Positions 10,701-20,859 of a stretch of 52,500 bases of DNA are shown here, one piece after another; the stretch's first letter is position 1, and every line of letters begins with the position of its first letter. Source of the DNA: Prorocentrum cordatum (taxonomy: Eukaryota > Sar > Dinophyceae > Prorocentrales > Prorocentraceae); assembly GCA_963575745.1 (NCBI GenBank), contig CAUYUJ010017663.1:15001-67500 (forward strand), in the 5' to 3' direction. A program made the position numbers and the translations under genes. Under the pieces are notes generated by a model. That model had not been told where the DNA came from. It searched no databases and saw nothing but the letters and a program-made list of their open reading frames with translations.

Positions 10701-10904
10701 ACCATTCGGTCTTCAGGGAAGCTAGGAGGAGGAGCAAAAACTCAAGGGTCGAAAAACTGCAACACCGTTGAAAATCACGGATGGAGCCATGGGCGCTATT
10801 TTTCTGCGCCTGCTCCCTGAGGCGAATCGGTCCGCGAATGCCAGCCGGGGCCCCGAAGCCCGGCGGCAAGACCTGTTGGAAACATTGCAACGCTCGGATC
10901 TCAT

Positions 10905-11075
10905 ATGTGGCCGCGCCGCTTGGTCTCGACGGAGGACGCCGACACCACGGCAAACCCACGGCAGAACCCCGGCAAACCCTGCGTCCCGCGCCCAAGCGAA
11001 CGAGGCCGGCGCCGCGGCAAACCCCACGGCAAGCCCTGCGCCCGAGGCGGAGTTTGCCCTAGTGCCCGCCGCGTC
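10905..11075 (+). repeat. family D repeat, unoccupied copy
   Basis: A segment with GACGCCGACACCACGGC, GCGCCCAAGC, CACGGCAAGCCC and CGAGGCGGAG in that order. The same segment at 14130-14450 is interrupted by a family A element exactly at GCCCAAGC. This copy therefore serves as the empty site. Confidence 0.8.
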
Positions 11076-11079
11076 CTCC

Positions 11080-12165
11080 CCAAGACGCAGAGCCGCGCGT
11101 CAGAACACGCCGTGCGGCGACATATGGCATGCAGCTGGGTTGGCGTCGGCAGGAGCCCGGAGCGACGATGCACCGAGGAAAGTCATGCGCCCAGCAGTGG
11201 GGCGGAAGCCGCACGCACGCAGCAGTTTTCGTGGCCCCCCTTGCCCCTCTGCGTCCGCCTGGAGAGGGGCTGGACGTCTACGGTCGTAGCAAAGCCGCAA
11301 AGAAATAGTTCAGAAATGGTCCAAAGCTGTCCCCCAAAAACATTCGAGGGTACCTGCCCACAGGCTGCACAAGCACATCCGGACAAAAACGAGGAATGCC
11401 AGGCCCCCCCCCAACCGAGTAGGTTCTTACGCCTCGCCCCGACCGTACACCACGCCGTCTGGTCGGCCACGGAGTTTGGTGCATGGGCACCCCTGTGGAC
11501 CTCCGACGCAACGACTGCTCCAATCCTGGCGCGCTCGACCCCGATTGCGGCCTCACGGGGGCCGTTTTGGACCCCGGGGCCGTCAAGAATGGATCCAAAT
11601 AAGGAACTGCGGGGCGGGAGCTCTTGAGCCGCGAGTTTGAAAAGTCACGTCGTCTGCTGTACTGCCGTATAGAACTCCTGGACACCCAACGCGGGAGGCT
11701 GGAGCGTCTAGTCGCGGTCTGGTCGGTCGTATGGTCGGCCACCGACATTCGCGTTTGGTGCATCTAGAAAGGCAGAGACCTGTATACGCGACAGACGAAA
11801 GCCTGCGCTTCGGAGGCCTGCGTGTTCCCGATACTGCCGGAGGCTCTGTACCTACACGTCGTTCTCTTGTAATCGTGCTCATTTCTAATGGTGCTCGTTT
11901 CTAATTGTTCCTGGCCCCCTAGCGGCCAGGAAGAGGCCCAGGATAAAACAACTGAAAACGAAAGGATCCTGACCCCCCAAAAAGTCGAAGAACCCTCGAA
12001 TACTCAGAGATGCACAACGTGTACGGCACGACCACATGCACTGAACAAACACACCGTGCTGGACCCCCCCCCCTGGGAGGCGCCTCCTCTGCGCCGCACC
12101 CGGCGAGCTTCGCGCGGCAGGCCACGGGGGGGCCCGGCGCCGACCCGGGACAACCCGCGCGGCGC
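11080..12165. other. no recognised gene
   Basis: GC-rich mixed sequence. 11289-11365 contains phrases like AGAAATGGTCCAAAGCTGTC that resemble the interior of family A and may be a decayed copy. Open frames occur on both strands, but none shows a motif. Confidence 0.4.
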
Positions 12166-12169
12166 TCTG

Positions 12170-13715
12170 ACAGCGAGGGGGCCCAAGGGACACGCAAACA
12201 AATATACAAAGAAGTCCCATGTTTTTCCCAACCATCCTGTGGTGTTGGGTCCTCGTTTTGAAGAGACGGTGCCCCGCGTTCCTCTCCTCTCCTCCTCCTC
12301 CTCCCCCTCCTTGCCTCTGCTCTCGGCACACCTCTCACGCGTTTCGTAGCCCCATAGGGAGCTCCACCGAAGGCCCCAGTGGGGGTGTTCGCATGCGGTT
12401 CCCCCACCCAGGGCAGCGTTTCGTGGCCCCATAGGGAGCTCCACCGAAGGCCCCAGTGGGGGTGTTCGCATGCGGTTCCCCCACCCAGGGCAGCGTTTCG
12501 TAGCCCCATAGGGAGCTCCACCGAAGGCCCCAGTGGGGGTGTTCGCATGCGGTTCCCCCACCCAGGGCAGCGTTTCGTGGCCCCATAGGGAGCTCCACCG
12601 AAGGCCCCAGTGGGGGTGTTCGCATGCGGTTCCCCCACCCAGGGCAGCGTTTCGTGGCCCCATAGGGAGCTCCACCGAAGGCCCCAGTGGGGGTGTTCGC
12701 ATGCGGTTCCCCCACCCAGGGCAGCGTTTCGTGGCCCCATAGGGAGCTCCACCGAAGGCCCCAGTGGGGGTGTTCGCATGCGGTTCCCCCACCCAGGGCA
12801 GCGTTTCGTGGCCCCATAGGGAGCTCCACCGAAGGCCCCAGTGGGGGTGTTCGCATGCGGTTCCCCCACCCAGGGCAGCGTTTCGTAGCCCCATAGGGAG
12901 CTCCACCGAAGGCCCCAGTGGGGGTGTTCGCATGCGGTTCCCCCACCCAGGGCAGCGTTTCGTGGCCCCATAGGGAGCTCCACCGAAGGCCCCAGTGGGG
13001 GTGTTCGCATGCGGTTCCCCCACCCAGGGCAGCGTTTCGTAGCCCCATAGGGAGCTCCACCGAAGGCCCCAGTGGGGGTGTTCGCATGCGGTTCCCCCAC
13101 CCAGGGCAGCGTTTCGTGGCCCCATAGGGAGCTCCACCGAAGGCCCCAGTGGGGGTGTTCGCATGCGGTTCCCCCACCCAGGGCAGCGTTTCGTAGCCCC
13201 ATAGGGAGCTCCACCGAAGGCCCAGTCCCCCACCCAGGGCAGCGTTTCGTGGCCCCATAGGGAGCTCCACCGAAGGCCCCGCATGCGGTTCCCCCACCCA
13301 GGGCAGCGTTTCGTGGCCCCATAGGGAGCTCCACCGAAGGCCCCAGTGGGGTTCGCATGCGGTTCCCCCACCCAGGGCAGCGTTTCGTTCCACCGAAAGC
13401 CCCCGTGGCGCAGTTCGCATGCGCTTCCCCCGCCCAGGGCAGCGTTTCGTGGCACCATAGGGAGCCCCACCGAAGGCCCCAGTGGCGCAGTTCGCATGCG
13501 GTTCCCCCACCCAGGGCAGCGTTTCGTAGCCCCATAGGGAGCTCCACCGAAGGCCCGCCCCGGTGGCGCAGTCCGCATGCGGTTCCCCCATCCAAGGCAG
13601 CGCTTCGTGGCCCCATATGGAGCCCCACCGAAAGCGGCACCCACAACGCGTTACCAACAATTGCTTATGGTTGGGTCTTTCGCCAGGATAATTGTCAATA
13701 TGTCTTTGAATCTCG
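12170..13715 (+). repeat. composite dispersed repeat with 77-bp satellite core
   Basis: Left flank (CCATGTTTTTCCCAACCATC, then TCGTTTTGAAGAGACGGT), then the satellite, then right flank (CCCACAACG..ATGGTTGGGTCTTTCGCC). The reverse complement of all three parts, in the same order, occurs at 24140-25185. The unit therefore behaves as one dispersed element with a variable satellite copy number. Confidence 0.75.
12341..13640. repeat. 77-bp tandem satellite, about 18 units
   Basis: Unit starts GTTTCGTGGCCCCATAGGGA and ends CCACCCAGGGCAGC. Unit starts at 12341, 12418, 12495 and so on are exactly 77 bp apart to about 13188, almost identical apart from a G/A toggle in the tenth base region. From 13188 onward units are shortened or diverged. 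Because 77 is not a multiple of 3 and all minus-strand frames lack stops, the array gives three overlapping giant ORFs that are not genes. Confidence 0.95.
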
Positions 13716-13922
13716 TCTTCCCCACCACTTCCCATGTTTTCCCATCTTGTCTGGGGAAACGACGACTCCTTGCGTCTGTGCGTCTCTTCCCCTCCTGAGA
13801 CAGTTCCTGCTTGTGCAGCGATCTGCTCTTCTTCGGGCGTCGAGCCCTGGCCTCCCCGAGATGTGGCAGGCTGCAGCGTCCACGCGTCGGCTCCCTGGCC
13901 TGCCCGTGGGCGCGGTGTAATG

Positions 13923-14080
13923 TTAGGTCGGGCATGTCCCCCCTACAGGCGGATTTTGCACGAAAAATAAACAAATACCCCCAAAAACGTTCCCGAATGG
14001 TCCACAATAGTGAGAGTCCCCAGGCCAATTTGTTGACTATTTTTGACTATTCCCCCTGTAGAGGGGCATGACCGATTTAA
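13923..14080 (+). mobile_element. family A element, copy A1 (158 bp)
   Basis: Left end TTAGGTCGGGCATGTCC then CTACAGGCGGATTTTG; right end CCTGTAGAGGGGCATGACCG then ATTTAA. The ends are inverted repeats of about 30 bp. The interior is AT-rich with phrases like TTTTTGACTATT that pair with upstream AAATAGTC-type phrases. No target duplication is clear at this copy. Confidence 0.85.
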
Positions 14081-14129
14081 CTGCATTGTGGTGGAGGCCG
14101 CTTGTGTGCGGCCGCAGCAACTGTCGCTG

Positions 14130-14450
14130 GGCCGCTTGTCCTCGACGCGCTCATGCGGACAACGCCGACACCACGGCTAACCCGCGGCAGGCCCTGCGCC
14201 ACGCGCCCAAGCGTAGGTCGGGCCTGTCCCCGTACAGGGATATTTTTGGTGAAAAATCGAGAACACCCAGGAAACATCCCAAAATACTCAAAAGTAGTAA
14301 AAAAAATCGTCCCCAGACTATGTTTTCACCATTTGTGAATAATTTCCTCCTGTGGATGCACCGGCCCGCCTTATAAGCCCAAGCAGGCAGAGCAGGCGCC
14401 ACGGCAAGCCCCACGGCGGCGAGCCCACCGAGGCCCGAGGCGGAGCCTAT
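14130..14450 (+). repeat. family D repeat, copy occupied by A2
   Basis: Matches 10905-11075 on both sides of the A2 element: AACGCCGACACCACGGC and GCGCCCAAGC before it, GGCGCCACGGCAAGCCCCAC and CGAGGCGGAG after it. Confidence 0.8.
14213..14376 (+). mobile_element. family A element, copy A2 (164 bp) with 8-bp target duplication
   Basis: GCCCAAGC stands on both sides (14205-14212 and 14377-14384). Left end GTAGGTCGGGCCTGTCC; right end CACCGGCCCGCCTTATAA. The family D copy at 10905-11075 has a single GCCCAAGC and no insert, so the pre-insertion state is seen directly. The interior is AT-rich and non-coding. Confidence 0.9.
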
Positions 14451-14527
14451 GCTCCGGTGGCCGAGGCGCCCTCCCACTGGCGCAAGGCCGGGCGCCCAGC
14501 CGGACATATGATCCAGAGGGTCGTCAT

Positions 14528-14722
14528 TCGGGTCGGGCGAAAGGGGGGGATAGCAAAGGGGGGGTTTGAGAATCAGCTCACGTAGCTGATTTTTCCGGCG
14601 CCTCCCGGCGCCGAAGGCGGCTATGTATCGAGGAATGGGCCCCTCGGTGAGGCCGAAACCAGCTGCATGCAGCAAATTTCGTAACCCCCCCTTTCCCAAT
14701 CCCCCCCTTTCGCCCGGCCCGA
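14528..14722. mobile_element. family K TIR element, copy 1 (195 bp), 5-bp target duplication
   Basis: Begins TCGGGTCGGGCGAAAGGGGG and ends with its near-inverse CCCTTTCGCCCGGCCCGA. GTCAT abuts both ends (14523-14527 and 14723-14727). The interior contains a second hairpin (AATCAGCT..AGCTGATT and GGCGCCTCCCGGCGCC). Copy 2 is at 37408-37600. No ORF: a non-autonomous MITE-like element. Confidence 0.85.
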
Positions 14723-14929
14723 GTCATGTGAGACACCTGGGCCAGATTCCGGGGAGCCTCTTCAAACAGCCCTGGGTGGACTTCTGCGGCTCCCGCTGGG
14801 GGGACGGACGTGCCCGAGGACCTGGGCCAGCTCTCCGGCAAGCTGGTTCGAAGAAACGCTGGCCCAGCTCCTCGGGAGGAGGCTCCCTGACCAGATGCCC
14901 GACTGTGGTGCAGTGGTGGTGGTCTCCAG

Positions 14930-15060
14930 CATGGGGCCAGAGCAGATGGGGTCGGGGGATGGCGCCGCCTCGCCGATCGGCGATGCATCGGCGACGTCGG
15001 CACTGAGAGCACCGGGCCCCAGATCGAGCCGCACGGCCGATCCGTCGGCGGTGCGGCGCC
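14930..15060. mobile_element. family I element, diverged copy 2
   Basis: Contains CATGGGGCCAGAGCAGATGG followed by GGTCGGGGGAT and GATGCATCGGCGACGTCGG, matching one arm and the core of 6748-6921. The other arm is not convincing. Confidence 0.5.
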
Positions 15061-15455
15061 CCGTCCCCCGACCCCGTCGCACGCGGCCCCAGCTGGACGG
15101 CCTGGCATTTGAGCATCGCTTGAGCGATGCCTACAGCCGAGGATAGGATCAAGAAACCTGCCGCTCAACAAATCCGGGCCAGCCCTCCGGGGCGCCTCGA
15201 AACAAACCTGGGGCAACTTCCGTTGCCAGGGCTGGAGGGGCGCAGGCGCCGGAGATGCTGGGCCAGCTTCATGGCAAGCTAGTTCAGAAGCGCCGGCCCA
15301 GCTTCTCGGGAGGATGTGTCCGAATCAGATGCTCGTCCGTTTCCCCACTGGCGCGGCCTTGGCCGCTCTGGACGACTTACCCGCCCGGGTGGGAATACAC
15401 GCCTGTGCCCGCGGGGCTTCGCGGGGCCTATCCCCACCAGGAGGGCGGGCTGATC

Positions 15456-15621
15456 TGAGGTCGGACATGTCCCCCTACAGGCAGACTTTGCAGAAAAATG
15501 AAAAATAGTCAAGCGAATAATGAACCATAGTCGAAAATAGTCAAACATGGTCAAAAAAAAATCCCGTACTATTTTTGACCCTTTTAGAATGTTCCTCCTG
15601 TAGAAGGCAAGCCCGGCTTGA
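15456..15621 (+). mobile_element. family A element, copy A3
   Basis: Left end AGGTCGGACATGTCC then CCTACAGGCAGACTTTG; right end TTCCTCCTGTAGAAGGCAAG then CCCGGCTTGA. The interior is full of ATAGTC/GACTAT phrases that can pair. It lies at the downstream edge of the probable last visible exon of the minus-strand helical-repeat gene. Flanking GGCTGAT/GGCTGGT may be a decayed target duplication. Confidence 0.8.
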
Positions 15622-15641
15622 GGCTGGTGGGGCCGAGACAC

Positions 15642-16337
15642 CCTTGGCCAGTAAGATCTGGGACAGGTTATGCCAGACTGAGACTTGGGCCCGCCGGCGA
15701 TCCTCGCCCTCGCGCCGCGGCCCCTTCCTGGACGTGACCCAGCAGCGCACCGTGGACTGCTCCGGCGTGAGCCCGGCGGCACGGGCTGAGGGCTTCCTCC
15801 GCGCGCCCGTCGCGACGGGCGCCGTGGTCAGCAGCAGATCCTCGGGCGGCGGCTGGCTCGCAGGCAGCCCGGGCAGATCAGCCACTGGCTGCGCCGCGAA
15901 GGCGGGCCCGGCGGCCGACGGCGCCGAGTGGGCGGGCATCTCGACGAGGCCCTCTAGCGGGTCTGGCGTGGCGATGTAGCTGCGGCGCTTCTTGTACTTC
16001 AGGGGCTTTGGCGCTTGGCTCGGCCAGCGCCCCCCCCCGGACTCCACGTAGTAGCGGATGGCGTCCTGCAGCGCCGCGCTGCCCTCAAGGCCGCGCTCCC
16101 GGCACTCCGCGTGCAGCTCCACCAGCTGCTCGGCGGTGGGGCGGCGCTCCGACCTCACGTTAGGCCTGTGCACGCCCCGCAGGCACCACTGGCAGAGGGC
16201 CTCCAGGAACCCGTCCTGGAGGTGCCCCTGAGACTGCAGGAAGCGCATCGCCTCGAACGGGTCGGCGAACTGGTCGACGTCCTCGGCGCTCTCCAGCCCG
16301 CGGCAGCGGGACAGCAACTCCTCCTGGACCAGCTCCT
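15642..16337 (-). CDS. exon of FASTK/RAP-like helical-repeat protein gene (C-terminal part)
   Basis: The open minus-strand frame has clear protein character: QEELVQEELLSRCRGLE, then DPFEAMRFLQSQGHLQDGFL, EALCQWCLRGVHRPNVR, TAEQLVELHAECRERGLEG and ALQDAIRYYVESGG. Paired amphipathic helices like these match the heptatricopeptide-type repeats of organelle RNA-binding FASTK/RAP proteins. A Pro/Ala-rich basic tail follows. The likely acceptor is CCAAG just above 16337, because upstream the frame enters a GTCGCGGGGTGG minisatellite. The downstream limit is uncertain: a donor-like GTGTCT lies at 15641, and reading on runs into the A3 element. It lies on the same strand as, and downstream of, the exons at 20-24 kb and is probably the same gene (inference). 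Confidence 0.5.
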
Positions 16338-16423
16338 CTTGGACGACACCAAAAGTGTAATTTCGCCGCGCCCCGCAATGGCGGATAAGAGTGACAGGGG
16401 CGGGCGCAGGCGCGAGATGGGTC

Positions 16424-16500
16424 GCGTGTGGGTCGCGGGGTGGGTCGCGGGGTGGGTCGCGGGGTGGGTCGCGGGTGGGTCGGCGGTGGGTCGCGGGCGA
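16424..16500. repeat. GGGTCGCGGGGT minisatellite
   Basis: About six copies of a 12-13-bp unit GGGTCGCGGGGTG, inside the presumed intron. The Pro/Arg-rich N-terminus of the long minus-strand ORF here comes from it and is not protein. Confidence 0.9.
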
Positions 16501-16507
16501 GGACGAC

Positions 16508-18080
16508 GACAACAACAACAACGACAACAACACTAATTTGAAGATTGCTCGCTCTTTTATGCTCACGTGCCATTCAACATGTATGTCCCAGCCCCTCGGT
16601 ACCCGCCCTTTTCGTCTTGACCCGTACTCCCTCAGGGATGGAGCACGGGATTAGCAGGATGGGGCGCCGAATTCGCAGGGGGGGCCCAAAAGCAGAAAAC
16701 ACGTGGCAGAACCAGACGGGCCCATCGGGCAACAGACCCTACGTAACGGGCGGGTCGGGAAGGCGGGCCCAAGCAGCCAGGTCGAGAAGACGTGTTGCTG
16801 AAGCGTGACTCCTGCTTGAAGCGAGGGGAGAGCTCGAGCGATAGCGCGATTCTCAAGTAAATCGCGAGAAAGGTCAGAGCGAGAGCGCGATTCCCGGGTG
16901 TCGAGGGCGCGGCGTCTGAATAAATTGTGAGGAGGTTCCACGCGAGAGCGCGGCTCCTGCAAAATGTGTGAGGGCGTTCCGCGCGAGAGCGCGATTTTGG
17001 AATACATGGTGAGGAAGGATCACGCGGGAGCCATTGTTCTGGCCCAGCAGCCCAGTTTGATGACCCCTCGCTTCCCCTTGTACTTAACAGGGTGCGAGCC
17101 CCGAGGGGGGGCATGTTAATTGAAAGATGCAATGGTTACCAGAAGGGGGGCAACAATAGTATGGTTTAGCAATGATGATTCAACACTAACAGGAACGACA
17201 ACACTAACACTAACAACAACAGCAGCAACACCGACAACAAAACCAAAATCGGCAATCACAGCAACAGCAGCAGCAGCAACAGCAACAACACCAACACCAA
17301 CAACAACACTCATGTTAACATTGTTCGCTCTTACCTGTTTGCGTGCCATTCAACACGTACATACCACACCTTCGGTACCAGCCCTCTAAGTTTCCGATCG
17401 TAGCACCCCTGGGGGGTATACCTTCCTTACCTGCCGCGTGAAATTTACACAGCCCCTGACACAAAAGACAAGAAGAGAAGTCTGAAAGGGGGGGAAGAAG
17501 GATGGAGCACGGGATTAGCAGGAGGGGGGCTAAGAGCAGAACGCACATGGCTGAACCAGACGGGCCCATCGAGCAGGTAGACCCTGACGGGCGGGTCGGA
17601 AGGCGGGTCCAGGCAGCCAGGTCGAGAAGACGTGTTGCTGAAGCGTGAGTCATGCATGAATCGCGAGGAGAGCTCGAGCGACAGCACGATTCCAACGAAG
17701 ATCGTGAGAACAGCCAGCGCGAGAGCGAGAGCATGTTTCTTGACAGTTACAACAACACTGACACCTACAACATTAACAACAGTGCCAAAACTATAGCAGC
17801 AAGAACAACACCAGCAGCAACAACAACAGCTATACTATTAAGACTGTTCCCCTTATATGCTCGAGTGTCCAATAACGCGTATTTCCCAAACCCTCCATAC
17901 CCGCCCTCTTCGTCTTCGATCGAACCCCTTTTGGGGGGTATACCTTTCTTCTCTGCAGGCCGGGCCCCGGCAAGCGGCGGGGCGGCCGCGGACCGTCGGC
18001 CTGGCCAGCGGCAGCGCTGATCGGCGGGGCGGCCGCGGACCGTCGACCCGACCCCAAGAGGAACGGACAGGGGACCGACC

Positions 18081-18116
<36 letters not shown>

Positions 18117-18822
18117 TCGAAGACGACGGCGACGACGACGACGACGGCGACGACGAGCGAAAGCGAGAGCGAGAGAGAACGACAGCAGGGCCACGAAGGG
18201 CACGAAGTAGGCCACGAAGGGCGACAGCTGGGACACGAAGAGAATGCTTATGGGGCCACGAAGAGCGCGAACGAGCGGGTGCCACGAAGGGCAGATAATG
18301 CGGGGCCACAGAAGGCAACTATGGGGCCACTGAGGGTAGCAACTGGGCCACGTAGGACAGTGAGGGGGACACAAATGGCGACAGCGGGGCCACGAAGGGC
18401 ATGCACATGGGGCCACAACGGGCGCGACTCCTGGGTGCCTGGGCGTCGGGAGCGCGGCGCTTGTGCAAATTGCAAGAAATTCCAACGCAAGGCCATTCTT
18501 CAGTAATAAGTTGCAAGCAAGTCTCCAGCGAGAGCGCGACTCCAGAGCGCCGGGAGAGCGATTCCTGAATAAATTGCAAGGAAGTCCCAAGCGAGAGCGC
18601 GATCCCTGAATAACATGCGAGGACGGGAGCGGGGGTCCTGGCTAAATTGTAAGGAGGTCTCAGGCGGGAGCCGTTGTTGATGTAACCCGGGGGCCAGGGG
18701 GCTAGTTTGAGCAGGAAGACTTTCCCTGTCAAAAAACAGGGTGCGAGCGTCGAGGGGCAGACTTTGATTGAGAAAAAACACTATGCACCGGTGAGGGGGG
18801 ATCAGCAATAATTTTCTTCAGA
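16508..18822 (+). repeat. array of three diverged AAC-headed units
   Basis: Three units start with AAC-rich tracts at about 16508, 17150 and 17745. After each tract come GTGCCATTCAACA-like sequence, a CCCTCTTCGTCTT block and, in the first two, GATGGAGCACGGGATTAGCA through GTCGAGAAGACGTGTTGCTG. Each ends in a minisatellite of GCGAGAGCGCGATTCC units. The third also carries an ACG tract (18077-18160) and GGGGCCACGAAGGGC repeats (18180-18420). The array occupies the presumed intron between the helical-repeat exons. No protein-like frame. Confidence 0.8.
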
Positions 18823-19700
18823 AATGAGAATTCAACAACAGCAGCAACACCAACAGCAGCAACAACGACACCAACAACACCAACAACAACCACAACTTCC
18901 AACACACCCAACACCACCAAACACAACAACAACAACAACAACAATCACTTTACCCGAACGCTCAGTGTTCTCACCAGTGCCAGGGTTTTCATGCGACGCC
19001 AGCCAATACCCCCACTTTGTGGGGGGGGCAGTGCAAGCTCTACCAAATATCCACACGACTCTTCGCCACCACCCACACCCAGCTTCCCGCCCTATGACGT
19101 TCGGACACTTCACTTCGTGGCATGCGGACGACCGTGGCTACTATTCAGGGCCCCGCGGCCGACGACGACGGCGTGCGCGCGCGAAGAAAAAACGAATGTG
19201 TCCCGCATGGTATTATTTGACAGGGATGATGGCCCTGGCAGGTGCGCAACCGTTGTCGCAGAAGTTCGAAAAAGTTGCTCGCAAAAGCCCGTTTGACAGA
19301 AATGTTTAAAAAGTGTTGGGTTTCCTACGAATCCGCAAGAGCGCGCGGGATGAGATTTTGACAATTTGTTGTTGAAAAACCATTGGTTTTTTGATGTTTT
19401 TATGTTAAAATCGCTGCGAACACTAAGGTTTTGGAAGGATTTCGTCTTGCGCGCGCGAATGTCCACTTTACCTTATTTTTTGCAAGGGATTCTTGAAATT
19501 TGATTATATTAGAACAAGAAATGTCATTTTCTATTGTTTTTTGCAAGGGAAAGCGGATTACAACAAAACAACCGGATCCTGTACACACCCTCTTTTCTGA
19601 GGCTTCCTCACGAAAATGATGAAAATGTAGCTGCGGCCTAGGCGGCGCAGGGGGGGCGCGCACCAGGGGGCCCAACAATAATTATTCTTTAGAATAAATA
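18823..19700. other. AAC tract then AT-richer unique DNA, no recognised gene
   Basis: 18835-18950 is AAC/CAG-rich. 19190-19640 is noticeably AT-richer than its surroundings, with two GCGCGCGCGAA phrases (about 19178 and 19448). Short frames exist on both strands without motifs. Confidence 0.5.
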
Positions 19701-19920
19701 ATGTTCAACAACAACAACAATAACAACAACAACACCGTCAACAACAACATCAATAACAACAACAACACCAACAACAACAACAACAACAACACCGCCAACA
19801 ACAACATCTACAACAACAACAACAACAACAACACCAACACCAACACCAACAACAACAACAATAACAACAACGACAACACTATAACCAACAACACCAACAA
19901 CAGCAACATCATGAACAACA
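19701..19920. repeat. AAC/CAACAA tract
   Basis: About 220 bp of near-perfect AAC triplets with a few CAC and AAT interruptions. It lies immediately downstream (minus sense) of the exon at 20150-20319. Confidence 0.9.
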
Positions 19921-20148
19921 GAGCCAGCAGAAACTGCCAGACGGAACGCCACCTCTGCCACGCACCCAGGGGCAGCGAATGACCGCCCAGCACCCCCCTG
20001 AGCCTGCCCGGACCAGCTCGACACACGCCACCGCGCGGGCCAGCACGCGCGGAAGCGAGCATCGAACCAGTCCGATCCTTGACGACGAGGACGACGACGA
20101 CGACGCCGAGCGCAGGGCGCCCCCAGGGCGGCGTGGGCCGCCCCGTCC

Positions 20149-20319
20149 TCGTAGGGCCTCCAGGAGAACTCCTGCCGGGGGAAGGCCTGCAGGTCCGCCA
20201 GCAGCTCCTGCAGTGGCACGGTCTCCGCCGCGAACCTCGCCTGGGCGTCCAGCCGCTCGAGCAGCGGCGCCGGGCACGCCTTGAGCGAGCCCAGCGCCCC
20301 AGCGGCGCCGCAGAGGTAC
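20149..20319 (-). CDS. exon of FASTK/RAP-like helical-repeat protein gene
   Basis: After the acceptor CCAAG the frame reads YLCGAAGALGSLKACPAPLL, ERLDAQARFAAETVPLQE, LLADLQAFPRQEFSWRPYE: amphipathic helix pairs with the LLADLQAF helix end typical of heptatricopeptide-like repeats. It joins the upstream exon in phase (ATG CG / G TAC gives MRY). The downstream end is uncertain: coding character fades into an Arg-rich GTC stretch near 20100-20149. The encoded protein is probably an organelle RNA-binding factor (inference from family). Confidence 0.6.
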
Positions 20320-20496
20320 CTTGGACGGGGCCAGGACCAGGAACATGTCGTGCGGAGATGAATCGATGGATCTCTGAAATCCGGCGGCTCAGGGGGATGC
20401 ATCGGTCGCCGCGGCCGTTCCAGAGCGGTCGGGAGCGCTCCACGAGCGAGCCAGGGCTGGAGCGGAGTTTCCTTTGTACTGGCCCCGCCAGAGTAC
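20320..20496 (-). other. 177-bp GT-AG intron that is itself a dispersed repeat (family L)
   Basis: On the minus strand it starts GTACTCTGG and ends CCAAG, and it separates two exons that read through in phase. Its body matches 28505-28690 in the same orientation (GGATGCATCGG..CCGCGGCC, GAGCGCTCC, CCGG/CTGGCGGCTC). The junctions carry a near-duplicate GGTACTCTG / GGTACCTCTG, like a target-site duplication. This is what an intron created by insertion of a mobile element would look like. Confidence 0.6.
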
Positions 20497-20855
20497 CGCA
20501 TGCGGAAGTCCCTGAGCTGCGTCAGCGCCGCGCGGATCATGTGGGCCAGCACAGTGGGGTTGCCTAAGCCGTGGCGCGCGAGGCACTGCAGGGTGATTGA
20601 GATCTCCTCCGGATACATGGACCTGGACAGCCGGACCAGGGCGTGGAAGAGCTCCACGTAGAGCGACCTCGGCCGGATGCCGTGCGCCTCGTAGACCGCG
20701 AGCACGTCGAGCACGTGCTTGGGGGCCAGCTTCGAAGACTTGGCGCCCAGAGCCTCTGCCAGGCGCATCAGCAAGCTCCTGTTCTCCAACCTCGCCTCCG
20801 TGAACGCCTGAAGGATCAGGACGATGTCCCAGTAGTGCAGCTGCTCCGCCTGATC
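20497..20855 (-). CDS. exon of FASTK/RAP-like helical-repeat protein gene
   Basis: From an AG acceptor (CCTCGGCAG before 20855) the frame reads DQAEQLHYWDIVLILQAFTE, LENRSLLMRLAEALGAK, KHVLDVLAVYEAHGIRP, SLYVELFHALVRLSRSMY, EISITLQCLARHGLGNP, VLAHMIRAALTQLRDFRMR. These are five to six helix pairs of roughly 35-37 residues, with the L..L..Y...G pattern of heptatricopeptide/FASTK-type repeats, in contrast to the more regular 35-residue pentatricopeptides. It ends at the donor GTACTC (20496). An ATG-type start inside is not implied, because the frame is open upstream of the first Leu/Met. Family assignment is by pattern only. Confidence 0.7.
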
Positions 20856-20859
20856 CTGC

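Noticed and set aside
12341-13640. CRISPR-like regular repeats
   Set aside because: Units are directly adjacent without unique spacers, there are no cas genes, and the genome appears eukaryotic.
11919-13735. Three overlapping minus-strand ORFs of 466-575 codons with a 77-residue repeating pattern
   Set aside because: The 77-bp satellite is free of stops in all minus frames; a unit not divisible by three rotates the same DNA through every frame.
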